DNA of 64,000 bases from Urechis unicinctus. Its lineage: Eukaryota > Annelida > Polychaeta > Xenopneusta > Urechidae. How positions within the stretch are numbered: position 1 is the stretch's first letter; each line of letters begins with the position of its first letter. The stretch is taken from the NCBI GenBank assembly GCA_034190875.2, contig CM067354.1, forward strand, positions 43,443,275 to 43,507,274. The letters are read 5' to 3'. Shown here piece by piece: positions 12,141-28,914 of this stretch. The notes under the pieces were generated by a model that saw only the letters and a program-made list of their open reading frames with translations, made no database searches and was not told the DNA's origin. Made by a program: the position numbers and the translations under genes.

Positions 12141-12760
12141 CTAAGTAGCAAGCGAAAGTATGACTAAGCCTGTAGCGGCCCCGCCAACATTAAGAGCGGG
12201 TTTTACATTCCAGTGTAGGTCAGTGGGTACAACGGATGTGCCTGCACCTAGTATCCCTGAGCGGGTCTGTGCCTGAGCACCAAGAATAGCCCAGACATAG
12301 GTTGGAATACTGTCGTTTATCCATGAGACACCTGGAGCTGTGAACCCCTCAGATTTTTCCAATATGTAAATAATCCAGGCAGTACATGCATCCGCAGTAT
12401 TCTGCTTTATGTAATGTAGCGAGCCACTCTAGAAGACGAATCCGTTCGTTGGTTCTGTAAACACATTTCTCCTGCTTCATACGTGTTAGGATCTCCGTAA
12501 TAAATGATAAGTCGTACTTCACCTGTTTCAGAATCAGCGAAGTAAATTCGCCTGTGACCTTGATTACCACCTTTTATTCCCCAATCGGTATTTTCGGCAC
12601 TCATGGCAGAGTTTATGTTACATTCTCTTGTTAAAGGTCTTATCGGTTGCCGACCATGTAACGTCATCCGGTATCGCTACACCCATTTCGTTCAGAAGTC
12701 TCCTAATGATGAAGTACACGTGAAACATATAAAGTAGGACTCCAGAGTTGAGATGGTCCA
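12141..12760 (-). pseudogene. Decayed protein-coding remnant, possibly virus-like element (Polinton-type?)
   Basis: On the minus strand coherent protein sequence runs through this block with frame changes. An upstream piece (12753-12610) includes FHVYFIIRRLLNEMGVAIPD. A middle piece (12600-12407) includes DSETGEVRLIIYYGDPNTYE and QRTDSSSRVARYI. A terminal piece (12362-12141) includes APGVSWINDS, LGAQAQTRSGILGAG and WNVKPALNVGGAATGLV before its stop. Composition and lack of stops over long runs indicate former coding sequence. The glycine-rich end and the neighbouring plus-strand remnant resemble structural proteins of Polinton/Maverick-like elements, but this is an impression and I cannot name the protein. 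At least two frameshifts make it non-functional. Confidence 0.5.
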
Positions 12761-12917
12761 TTGCGGAACCACCACAGCCGGAGAGTGCATGCCTTACAAC
12801 AAAATTTACCTAGTTCTGCCAGTATTACATGTGGTTGGTTCTCCAGCCAATTATAAGTTTATCGTCGCTAATGTGTGGCACCACGTAGTGTTAAAACAGG
12901 TTGGAGAACTCCCCCTT

Positions 12918-13199
12918 TTACGCCCCTGTGCTGTCCTCCGCTTGGATCTGGATGAGGAGATGTGTCAGCTGCTCAGCTGTTATATAGGGGAGGAGGGGAG
13001 GGGGGTACAGCGGGCCTAGTTTGTATGTACCTTTCCTATTGAATCGTACAGCTTGTGTATCCATAGGACTATGTATCATACTCTGTCGAATGTTCAAATC
13101 GGTGAGGCTGTGCCCCTGCAAAATGCTATTGACAACAGTGCATGTCTGTGCGTCGGCCTCTGGTAAATCACGTATACTGTGGGCTGGTACAATATTGAA
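12918..13199 (-). pseudogene. Second minus-strand coding remnant, unidentified
   Basis: One minus-strand frame is open from 13199 to the stop at 12918-12920, about 93 codons. It includes IRDLPEADAQTCTVVNSILQ, LNIRQSMIHSPMD and YITAEQLTHLLIQIQ. The sequence looks protein-like and lies just upstream of the 12141-12760 remnant on the same strand. An overlapping frame is also open over 13229-13094. No family recognised. It could be an N-terminal part of the same ancestral gene or a separate small gene. Confidence 0.35.
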
Positions 13200-13228
13200 T
13201 CAAATATGTCTATTACGTGGCGGTCAAT

Positions 13229-13626
13229 GACTGCAGGAGGTGTTTGCAGCTGTACGTCTTAGTTTGGAGGTTGATGGGCTGTACGAAGTGGCGAAGGTGT
13301 AATATAAATGTTGGGTCTTGACAACGGTCAGGGTAGGCGATGGTACTTACATATGTGACCAGCCCATGAACTTGAGCATCTTTAATCCACTTTATGTCAA
13401 TCTGAATCAAGACAGTACCAGGCACAGCATGCTTGATGGGGCCCCAACTACGCTTCGTGAAGTTGTGGGTGATAAAATAACCATGAACATCGCTAATCCT
13501 GTCTCTAAACGTGTTACTAGCAGAACGGTACACGAGTTGAAGGTTCAGATACAGAATAACAACGGACGGCTATTGGACAACCATGACCTTACTTTTACCG
13601 TTGTCCTTGAATTTACAAGATGTTAA
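13229..13626 (+). pseudogene. Plus-strand coding remnant, possible Polinton-like minor capsid C-terminus
   Basis: One plus-strand frame runs from about 13229 to a terminal TAA at 13624-13626, interrupted by a single TAA at 13300-13302. After it come IFNPLYVNLNQD, REVVGDKITMNIANP and a C-terminal block VHELKVQIQNNNGRLLDN then LTFTVVLEF. That ending (alternating hydrophobics, a G-x-L turn, then a second beta strand and the stop) resembles the C-terminus of minor-capsid-like proteins annotated in animal Polinton/Maverick elements. The resemblance is from memory and weak. The remnant is convergent with the minus-strand pieces at 12.1-13.2 kb, as expected of a compact element with genes on both strands. 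Confidence 0.38.
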
Positions 13627-13639
13627 CAAGAACGAGTAT

Positions 13640-14158
13640 CTAGACAAAAAACAGAGAGCAATGTTTTGATTGCGAGGCGCGATCTGCGATACGATTCTCG
13701 CGAAATAGCTATTTCACCACTTGCGATGGCACAGATCATTTGCAGACCATCCTTGCTTTGGCAAGGCACTTTTTTCTGATAGATTCGAATCAGAAATGAG
13801 CGATTCAGACGTCTCTGATGAAGCTAATAAAGACGCCGGCGATGCTACTCTTACGTATAGGTGTCTTACTCACGCGGGTATTTATGCACCAGTTCATCGT
13901 ATATGTGTTGTGAGAAAAGTTAATCCATAAATTTTGTTACTGGGGCCACTTGTGGGTTACTTTTAATCGCTGAAAAGGTCGACGACTGACCGTCAAGGTT
14001 AAACAACTTGATCAGTGTTCTGGCGCAAAGCAAATTGAATACCATTGCTGGCATTGTATCGACAGCACTTGAAGATGGTAATTTCTCGGATCATGGATTT
14101 CAATTCGTCGTAGCTGAGGTCACAAATAAAAGGAAAAATTAAAGCTAGATCTGTAGAA
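13640..14158. other. Moderately CpG-bearing non-coding stretch
   Basis: Sequence between the coding remnants and a small duplication. Open frames at 13721-13930 plus and 13999-14244 minus show no recognisable motif. It may be the non-coding margin of the 12.1-13.6 kb element. Confidence 0.35.
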
Positions 14159-14320
14159 GCTGGTATGGTCCGTAAAAAGATACCCTCAGCAGAGGTTGTT
14201 AGTATGGTCGGCCAGAGTGCTGTGGAGGCAGAACAAAATATCACGATTTTGCTCTGTAAGGCTTGAGAGCTGGTATGGTGCCTTAAAAGATACAGCGGAA
14301 ATAGGTCGTATAGTATGGTA
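14159..14320 (+). repeat. Diverged ~110-bp tandem duplication
   Basis: GCTGGTATGGT at 14159 and 14269 opens two similar blocks. Both continue with AAAAGATAC and a following TAGTATGGT. The repeat distance is 110 bases with several mismatches, so the duplication is old. Confidence 0.55.
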
Positions 14321-16082
14321 GTTCCCCTTTAACGCACACATTGACTTATAAGAATGAGGTAATAGACAAGGGTAGTGTTAATGTAATGGTGTGCGTAGTC
14401 GGCTGAGTGTAGTCACATACATCGCAGTTATCACAACGCCAAGGTTTATTGGATGCTATCACATATGAAATATTAATGGTTTAAAAAGAATAAATCATTT
14501 GCATCGACCAACCCTTCAGAAACCTACTCAATAAGGTTAAAGGCAGGAACGGTCCCTGTACGTCAACTTACTCCGCCAAACACTTGTCCAGCTTGATACT
14601 GCCGATGTAAAGCTGTGATATATTGCCAAGAATACCACTTAAATGGACATATATATGTGTGTGTCAACATCATGTCATCCTGTATGAACGAACACATTGC
14701 GATATTTTGTATAGTGTGCCTGATCTCCCAGATGTCTAACTGAGTATTACTGACTAGTCTGTCGAATGTCAGCTTGTTGCTGTTTGTGTGGTATACCTAA
14801 AATATAATATTCACGGTTGGTCATGGATGATATATTAATCAATGTTATGACCTTAGTGTTAGAATAGGGCTATGCAAAAGCTATGTAATTGATACGATCT
14901 TATCGTGTTATCCCAGGACAGCTAGGTTCGCTGTTTTACTGTTTTGATTCAAATCATGGGCTTAGTTATCGCATTAGTTTTATGCCAGTAATGTTGATTT
15001 GATCATTATAACCGCGAGCTTTGTGCATGTTATGGTGTTTTAACGCTCGACTATATATGCTTTTATATTGCTTCTTATATTTGCTCCGCTGTCACAGGCA
15101 CATACATTGTCATGATTACAATCCCCAAATTGGACGTAAGTAGGGGATTCCATTCCCCAATACGAAACAAATACAAGTGCGGCTGTTCTACCATCCCACC
15201 TCACAGCAGTAACACCAAGAACCTTAGGCGAGTATGGCTTTCGCCTGCACTAGTGCAGCCTTGATATTCAAATAATTTGGAGTAATGTTAGTGCATATAT
15301 GGCTTGCTTCGTAGCTTTCCTCGACACACCCTGGAGAGACTTGTCTAAATCATTGTGGTTTCCGCCAGGATAGTGTAATATTCTTTCATTACCGTTGACA
15401 TTATATTCAAGAACGCTTGCATAAAGTAAGCCTCATTGAGCCCCTCCAAAACGGCGTTGTTGCAAGTAGAGCAAGTGTAATATTTGTAAATTATACTCGC
15501 ATAGCTTGTAGCCATGTAACAATCTCATAAAGATGCCAAGAAGAGCACCACCGTGAATATGAATGGAGGGTTTAATATGGAAGCGGCCATGTATCGCTAA
15601 AGGCAGATTTGCATGGGAATGCTCTAGTGATTATGGCTGGTGATGACAGTGTTATGTTGACCTGTCTTAACACGTGCATCAATCACGTAGATGTTGTGGA
15701 TTAATGTCAAATATAAGAGGATACCATGAATATATCATAACGCGCTAGAGACGCCTTGTTTGACTGACTAAGTAAAGCTGCAATTGAATGATCGCTGCAG
15801 GCAACACTCTAGTGAACCTGCATATGTGAATTTATGATACAAATTACCCCCTGATGTATATCCCGTTTAATCCATATGTGTGATTATGACATCAGCTCGC
15901 AACGTTTTTATGCCGATCAGCTAGTAACCGCTGTCCACGCTAAGCCAGTATAAAGACCTTTCTGCAGTGACCTCAACGTCGGAACTCTGGGGGTTCAAAA
16001 TATGGCAAGAGCCCGGATCCTATGATAAATTCGAATGTACACGGACGCTGGAATGTATCGATTCATCAAAAATCTTGGCATT
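14321..16082. other. Non-coding stretch
   Basis: No gene or RNA seen. A small inverted repeat, AATCCCC and GGGGATT, occurs at about 15119-15149. Confidence 0.5.
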
Positions 16083-20357
<4,275 letters not shown>

Positions 20358-20893
20358 TCATAGGCCGCGGTTGATAGCAGTCACTGTGTCCGATTTCAAT
20401 AAAATTCGAAATTCCATCCCGGGTCTTCGTGTGTCATGGCCTGATGCAATGGCCATTTGGCTATCCCGCCTAGTAAGCATAGGCCATTTGAAGTTCAAAA
20501 CAGCTGGGAAGTGGTCACCACAGCATTTGTCCTGACTAACTTTCCATTCAAATCCATTAATAGGGACCATGAACAAAGGCTGAAGACTGGCAGAGAAAGA
20601 TCTTGTACCTGGGTGGATATAGGCGAAGGATTTATTATTTACAAGACAGAGATCATGTCGTGCAATACAATATTCAATTATTGTGACCACTTTCATTGAT
20701 GCCATCGCAATCAGGTTTTGTGTGTCGTGGAACCCATGGCAATATGATATCTGTCTCCACTGCAATGAAAGTAGTGGTACTGGTCAAAACCTTTCCGACC
20801 ACGTTTGCCTATGAGGCATGGCTGGTGTGGTGAGGCTGGTAAGGAAACATTTCTAGAGCGTCGGATAATTTTCGGTGTGATCGTCTTTCCCAC
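20358..20893 (-). mobile_element. APE-type LINE endonuclease fragment
   Basis: The minus strand from 20765 to 20358 carries the second half of an apurinic-type endonuclease of a non-LTR retrotransposon. Visible blocks are IIEYCIARHDLCLVNN, FAYIHPGTRSFSA and FEWKVSQDKCCGDHFP. The last corresponds to the SDHFP catalytic motif, keeping the Asp and His (about 20511-20516) but with Ser changed to Gly. Upstream, in another minus frame (20893-20711), a shorter stretch ending GDRYHIAMGSTT fits the GDFNAHH-type block, so at least one frameshift has occurred. No reverse transcriptase follows. The element is dead and truncated. Jockey, CR1 or a related clade is likely. Confidence 0.75.
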
Positions 20894-23800
20894 ATTTGTC
20901 AGTTATTTTTATGATGGCGAAATGTTTGAGTTTAAAGCATCTGAGAAGAATGGGGATGAATGGCTTAACAGAAACATTCGTGTATTCAACTTAGTGGCTT
21001 TCCAGTAGCTTGGTGTTAATATAAGAATGAATGTTGTTGCGGCAATTGTTTTGCTGTCCCTAGCTCACTAACTGTGATGACAATTTATGAACAATTTTAA
21101 TTTTGTGATCTTTGCATCGTATAACATATTTCTTGTGGTTTAGAGGTAGTTCCATATCGACAGGCGACCAAACCTTCACAATAAAGTTAACTTTTCCCAC
21201 TCACATAGCATTTCATATCACAATTTCTATAATTATTAATCATGCCTTCAGCTATTACTTAAAGAACTGCCGTAGAGATGACAACTTAAGTCGATTGACC
21301 TAGCCTTATGTGATTACGATTTACAACCATACAGATATTTCTGATTTACGAAGATAAATGTGGTCTGAGAGCTTATGTTCTAAAAAGCAAAAAAACCTGT
21401 TTGGTGGTTTTGTGTCGCATTTTAGAGAGTGTGTTTGATCAACTGGGTAGGCAAGCTTTATGATAATTTGCACTCTAATTTTTAACCGCAGTCACTATCG
21501 TCAAAAATGCAATTCGCTGCAGACATAAACCACATGCTGTTATGCAATCACAACAAAGACTTAACTTAGTTCTGATGTACGAAGCGTGACAACATAATGT
21601 CTTGCTCTATTCTTGTGAAGATGCAGCTAACGCTTTCTAATGCTGTCAATGACAAATAATCTATTTTGCTAGTGAGCTGCACTTATATGCATGATAAATT
21701 CAGGTTTCAAACAACGTTTTGCAGGTTAAGCAGTTTTCAAATAATCTGCGCTATCCTTGCTAAGTTGAAACCGTAAGGAAAACTACAATTGTCAAACATT
21801 AGATACGATATCTTGTAATTATATTGCAGCAACAGCCAACACATGGTCTCTTCATTGTAAAGCATGATTACTGTACTGCCAAGAGGGCATCTGTTTGGCT
21901 TAGTCAATTCTTCCTCGTTATTTAAAGGTCAGTAGATCACACGGCCAATGGGTCATATGATAAACCTTGTTCATTATACGTTTGTGACACAATGGAATAA
22001 TATACCAGCCACTACCTCTCTATTTTGCTGTGAATCGTAATGTCAAATACCTGGTGCGGCGAAATTGCTTTGAGGTTATTTTGCTTTTGCATTGCAATCC
22101 ATCCATCCATTCCAGTTTTACTGCCACTACAATGCCTTTTGTTAACCTGCTTTGGCTTTAATGTTTATTGATGAGCAGTGGCTATCTGAATAATTAATGC
22201 AAACTGGTTGTGGTTAACAGTGAATGATAATGTCAGACATCACGAGACTAACTCAAATGAATTCGGCAACTTTAAAGCACTCATATCCATATTCACCCAG
22301 TGTCAGATTTGGCATTCCTCTGCAATAGCTGTATACAGTCTCGGTAGTTTACTGAAGCATTTTCTGTGGCATGACGGATGGCTTTGCTTGCCTTGTCAAA
22401 ATAAACAGCGATAGATTGAGCTCGTCATTAACATGTAGACGTAAATGATGTTATCTAATAGTCGTGTTGGAAACTGGTAGCAAATGTAGGTTCGATAATC
22501 AATTTACAAATGTTTGTAGCTACCTATCTTATACTCGATCTGTGTATTCAATAGCCACTACAGTACATATATCTCAAAACGAGCAAATTGGTACGGTTTT
22601 GAATTTCTTAATAGTCCTATAATGTATTTTTTCAATGCTGTCACAATATCATAGAAACATTTATTTGGTCTACTATTTAAACGAACAATATCAACATGAC
22701 TCTAAAATGAACTTCAATCATCGGGGTAAAAATTGTCGTTGGATATTTCGTAACTCTATTTCTTACGCGCGTCCTCTCTTCCATTGCTGAATGCACGAAT
22801 CTAATGTGAGTGTGAATATGTCGAAACCTTAATAGCCTCGTGTTTCGGCTCCTTTGGTCATCACATACATACACGTAAAAGCGAGTGCTTATGAAAACAT
22901 AATATTGTCGTCGTGCTGAAGGATAAATATTTCTCTTGTTTTGTCTTTACACTTTAAGCGCCTAAGCTGCATCCTAACTCGTTCTACTCTATCCAATTAT
23001 ACTCAGGGTCTTTGTTTTGTTTCCCCACAAGTATAAGTCACATTTGAGGTGACTAATATCACATCGAGCGGTAGCTTTATGCTGGGTGATTTTGAATACA
23101 TAGTCTGCACCTTTCCCCAATCAAATTTCGTTGTTGGTTTTGCTTGGAAATGTATCACATTTCCCTTCCAATGGGTCTATTTCACGAAATGCGTTACAGC
23201 TTGGTAGATTTGCGACAATTGGATTCTCCATAAACACGGATGTTTTTAGGTGACCAACACACGTTCCAATAATGGCGCCAGGTGTAACGACGTTTGAAAT
23301 TGGCAGATCAAAAACCAATCTATGGAAATATTTATCCGGGATGAACATACCAGTTATCAACATTAAGATCCGACCCTGGCATTAGTTTGATATGCGTCCG
23401 TCAGCTTCTGCGGAGGACATCGTGAATAAATAAGAGTCTCCTGAGATAGAATAAGAAAACTGATGTATGCATATGCCAGTCCTTGCATATAGATAATACT
23501 TACAATGATTTACAAAGATGGCCAAATACAACAATGGAACTTGGTGGCCAGTGCAAGACGACCGTTGGATCCGTAGGTGGCCTGCCAATGGTCATGAACA
23601 ATTGACCACTAATTCGGTAGAGTTAAAACACAACTTACTGCATCCACAAATATCGATAAACTTCAAAAAAGATTGCACCCGTGAATGGAATTTGCTCACA
23701 AAATGATAAGCATTAGTTGTTTGAATGTGCTCGATGCGCACATATAACATGTAATACTATTTAATCCCCGTTCAGGGTAGAGTAAAGAACTGACGCACGA

Positions 23801-26280
23801 CAATCACGCCATAAAGTGCATTGGAAATGCAAACTCTTATCTCTATGTATGCAAAGCACAAGCACAAAAACTATCATTTCTAAGGAGCAGTTCGAAATAC
23901 ACCCGGATTACCTGTGCATCAGATCCTGTGGCTTGTATTCATAACGCGAATCAACTTATCCTGTTATGCAGCTGCAATAATAGGATTATTTAAATAAACT
24001 CGTGAATATATAAACTCAAAAGCCGTCGATTAGATGACATAAACTAGCAAACAGTATCCACTGTAGCAATGAGACTAAGCTGAACTTCTACTATGCAGTA
24101 ACTTCGGTTTGAGAGATGATTCAGTCACAAGGTTTTGCAAAACCTCGGTCTAATATCTCAACACATGGGGGGGGGGAAATGCACAGCAGTTACCGAAAAT
24201 ACCATTCTGAATCGCTAGGACGAGTATTGTAACATGGTCACATAATATGTTACATACCTAGTGCTATATTGTGGTGAGCAACGTATCTAAGGACACTATT
24301 TGCAATAATTACAAAACGCCCATTCCCTTTCAATATTGAACCGCAGATTTAACTCTCTATGGATCTAGGAATCTGAACCATCCCGAGAATGCTGTAGTTA
24401 AAGATATTCTGCATAATATTATAGTTATCATAGCATGAACGTAACTTTAGTGTGTTTGCAAAGTATTTAAGCGCCAAATGGCTGATCCAATGAATTAGCG
24501 ACAGAAATCACTTGCATTTGTACATGTATGCATCTAATTAGAGATTTGATTAATATAACTGGACATTTATGTCAACAACTTTATGTGGAAGCTGTTAGTT
24601 ACACGCGGACATCGATCTTTAGCAATATCGTAGTCAAGAACAGTTTGAATAAAATCCGCAGTACCTAAATGATGGCACCTGTTTGTGTTATTGACATCCA
24701 CTTGCAGCCCTGAGCTATCTCACCTGTTTGGTAATTAGCTAAAACTTTCTCTACATTACAACTCATGGAACTGTCACCAAAAGCGCCCTGAGCAGTTATG
24801 AATAATAAAATGAATATACTCTTGTTTGGTTATTCTCGAATATTATTCTGAAATCATAAACGAAGCAGAAAGAGGCACAATCATGCAAATTATTTAGCTA
24901 ATTATCGCTGATGCAATATTTTTTTCCAGGGCCGCTTGTGATATCTTTGAGCAACATTTTCTTCCATCGGTCAAATTTTTCTTAATGGGTTTAGTTTAGT
25001 TTAAGCAATGTTTTATGCCAAGTGGTTTGATGACAAGCACATTGTATAAATATATGATGTTCATGCCTAAAGCTAAATTAGTCTTCCCTGTGAGCAAGAG
25101 TCACATTTATATGTCGACGCAAGTATTGCAATGCCATGGATTGGCAGACAAAGAGCATCATTAGCCATGAGATATATCTGCGTTGCCACATGTGAGAATA
25201 TTGATGTTGGCGGACAATAATAAACTATTGCTCGCATTTGATATTTTCCAGTTTCTGAGTGTTTATTTAGCTACCTGTAACTTATGCAACATTTGAATAG
25301 ATTGAACGGTTAACACATATTGAAAGGATGGATAAAATATGAAACATGGTAATGGTTTATGGCTCATTACATACTTGTGTAGTACCGATATGCATTCTTT
25401 ATTTTGATTTGTAAGCATACATTTACCGTGTTAGTAAATAAGCTCAGATTAATGTTAAGCCCCATTCCTTCTAAAAGATTCTCTGGCTTGGATTGCCTAT
25501 TTGAAATTCGATATTTTCGTAGTCAAACCTTTGTACGGTGGTTTAAATGTTTCGAAGCTAAAATGCATGATATCTTTTTTTATCGTTGCAGTCGATTGTT
25601 GTACACTGTGTCCTCCTCAAATATTCATCTAATCAATTTGACTGATTAAGTCTCTCAGACCACTGCATTTTGCCCTTTGGAAATATGGGACCAGTTTGCC
25701 AGACGAATAACACTTACCTGCCATCCTCAATCGTTTTAATAAGGTCTGGAAAAAAATATCCACGAAAAGAGGCGAGAGACTGGGTTGGATACGTTAAGTG
25801 CAATGTGATTTTCGTTTTGCTATTTTAGTGACGTTTTTACTACACAAACCTGCCAACATCCGACAGAGGCAGTCCATGCTTAAGTGGCGAGATTGCTCTA
25901 CAGGTCCCAATGCCAGGTCATTTATTTTCGCAATATGGTAATCATATGCGGACGTCAAATAGAAGTCGATATTAACCCGATGACAAGTGATATGAAAATT
26001 AGGGCTGTAACGTACTGCACAGGGAAATAAATATGCTGGTATAAATAGTGCAAAACTCGTTATTTCCCATTTTGAAGGCCAAGTGAGGGCAGTCGGAGCA
26101 CTATCATGCCAAGCATCGGATGCAGGCAAAGATACTGCGTCTCAAAATATGATAGCTGTTCTGTCGTAGGATATGGTTTCGAATGGCTGTGAAATGCGAG
26201 ACAGTATGATTTACCAAGTACTGATTGTAAAGCTAATCGCCCCCTGCAATGTTGTGAGCAGGTTTTGCACCGAGGAAAAT
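20894..26280. other. Non-coding stretch
   Basis: No convincing gene. Short frames at 25404-25649 plus and 25794-26129 minus lack recognisable motifs. A run of eight or more G lies near 24169-24177. Confidence 0.5.
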
Positions 26281-26327
26281 AAGGTGATCATATGAAGAAG
26301 GTGATCATATGAAGAAGGTGATCATAT
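26281..26327 (+). repeat. 17-bp tandem repeat, 2.8 copies
   Basis: The unit AAGGTGATCATATGAAG occurs at 26281 and 26298 and again at 26315, where it is cut after 13 bases. Each unit contains the palindrome TGATCA. Copies are identical. Confidence 0.95.
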
Positions 26328-27691
26328 AATTCGGTTAAGTCTGATATGTGTTCCGAAATATGTTAAATTAAATGTAAGGAGAAATAATTTCTCTTACAAT
26401 TTGAAGACAACATGATGCTCCTTAAGCACAATAACTATGCGGCCGAATACCAACAAAGACTATATTGGTTTATTTGTAATTGACAAACGACAGCGTACCG
26501 CATATGTAAAAGAAATTCAATGTTAAAAAGAAAATACAGTGTCTAAGAATACATGCCATTCTTTTATGACATAAAGCAGACCGTATCGTGTCGTGTCATG
26601 GAATAAAGATCGTCATTTCTCTAAACAGTTTTCATGATATCTATTCACTCTATTGAGTCCTGAATCACAAATTCAGTTGAATATGTGAAAGAACGTTAGC
26701 CCGGTTTGATAAATGGGGACATCGAGAGAAAACACCGACGGCTGCACGCATTTCTTTTCTGCACGAATTTTCCATGGTGAATGGTATTATTGCATGCAAC
26801 CCGTTATTGACAAATAAATGTGTGGCTATAAAATTGGCGAATGGGGATGTTTGTGTCAATAGTTCAATTGGTCTAGAATTGAAATAACGGAACCCTTCCC
26901 ACATTCCCACGGCTGTATTATAATGACTGTATGAACCGGCTGTGAGAGACCAACCAATTCATTTGATGGTGCAAATCCTGCGTGCGACCATATTCAGAAT
27001 TACCGTCCGTGCCATTGGCGGGGAACATTACCATCGATCAGGTATTGGCTCGCGTATAGTCTCTGGACAATACTTTAGGCCTTACGCGCTGAGCCCTTGT
27101 CACATATTCTAAAGTGAAAGACGCAACGATGGTGATATGTCGGATGTAATTCCTTGAATTTCCACTTCGTGTGAAAAGCCTTTCTTAAGATATCAGTAGC
27201 AATCGATTTATATCATCACTTCGTTCGCACAACGTATGGGATATACAAATACTACACCAGTTTGCCGTTGAAATATCCATAGCCATACAAAGTTACGGAA
27301 AACACTCTTTTAATCCGCACATGACGAGGCATCCAGTTTTCACGAGTATTGGTGAACATGCTGAAACTGTTAAAGGAATAACCAAAACGCGACCACCCAT
27401 ATTTACAAGCACAACACACAATAACCTAAATCATCTGAAATAATTCAGTAATTGTAGTGAAAAACATCCCGGGTTCAAAAAGGTAGACCATGTTCATCTA
27501 GCTCACACAGAAGGTAAGTGCATTATTAATGTGACATTACTGATGTCAATCCATGGGTAGCTATGAGCATAGAGCGTGCTTTCGTTCAGACTAATTCGTA
27601 AATTCTCACTTATCTTGATACACTCCGACGAGCGTGACAAAATTTTTAATAACCCGAAATGGATAATTCATATGGGTTCCGCAGCACGGCT
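26328..27691. other. Non-coding stretch
   Basis: No gene, RNA or repeat recognised. Confidence 0.5.
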
Positions 27692-28606
<915 letters not shown>

Positions 28607-28695
28607 AAATGTGGAAATAATCTAATAAAGAGGCATTCGACAGTTTCGCCTTTACTTTACCGTCATTGGATTACTGGACGATAAGTTAGTGAATT
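28607..28695 (+). repeat. Duplicated microsatellite flank, copy 2
   Basis: Second copy of 27692-27791, offset 915 bases. The duplicated unit is the flank plus the adjoining TA array, so this looks like a tandem duplication of about 0.9 kb. Confidence 0.95.
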
Positions 28696-28708
28696 TATAT
28701 ATATATTC

Positions 28709-28739
<31 letters not shown>

Positions 28740-28843
28740 AATATATGTATATATGTATATATATACATATATATACATACATATATATATATAAATACAT
28801 ATATATATATATATATCTATATATATATATATATATATATATA

Positions 28844-28912
<69 letters not shown>
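28696..28912. repeat. (TA)n microsatellite with TATG/TACA interruptions, ~217 bp
   Basis: Follows the second flank copy, repeating the arrangement of copy 1. The left half is interrupted and the right half is almost pure TA. Confidence 0.98.
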
Positions 28913-28914
<2 letters not shown>

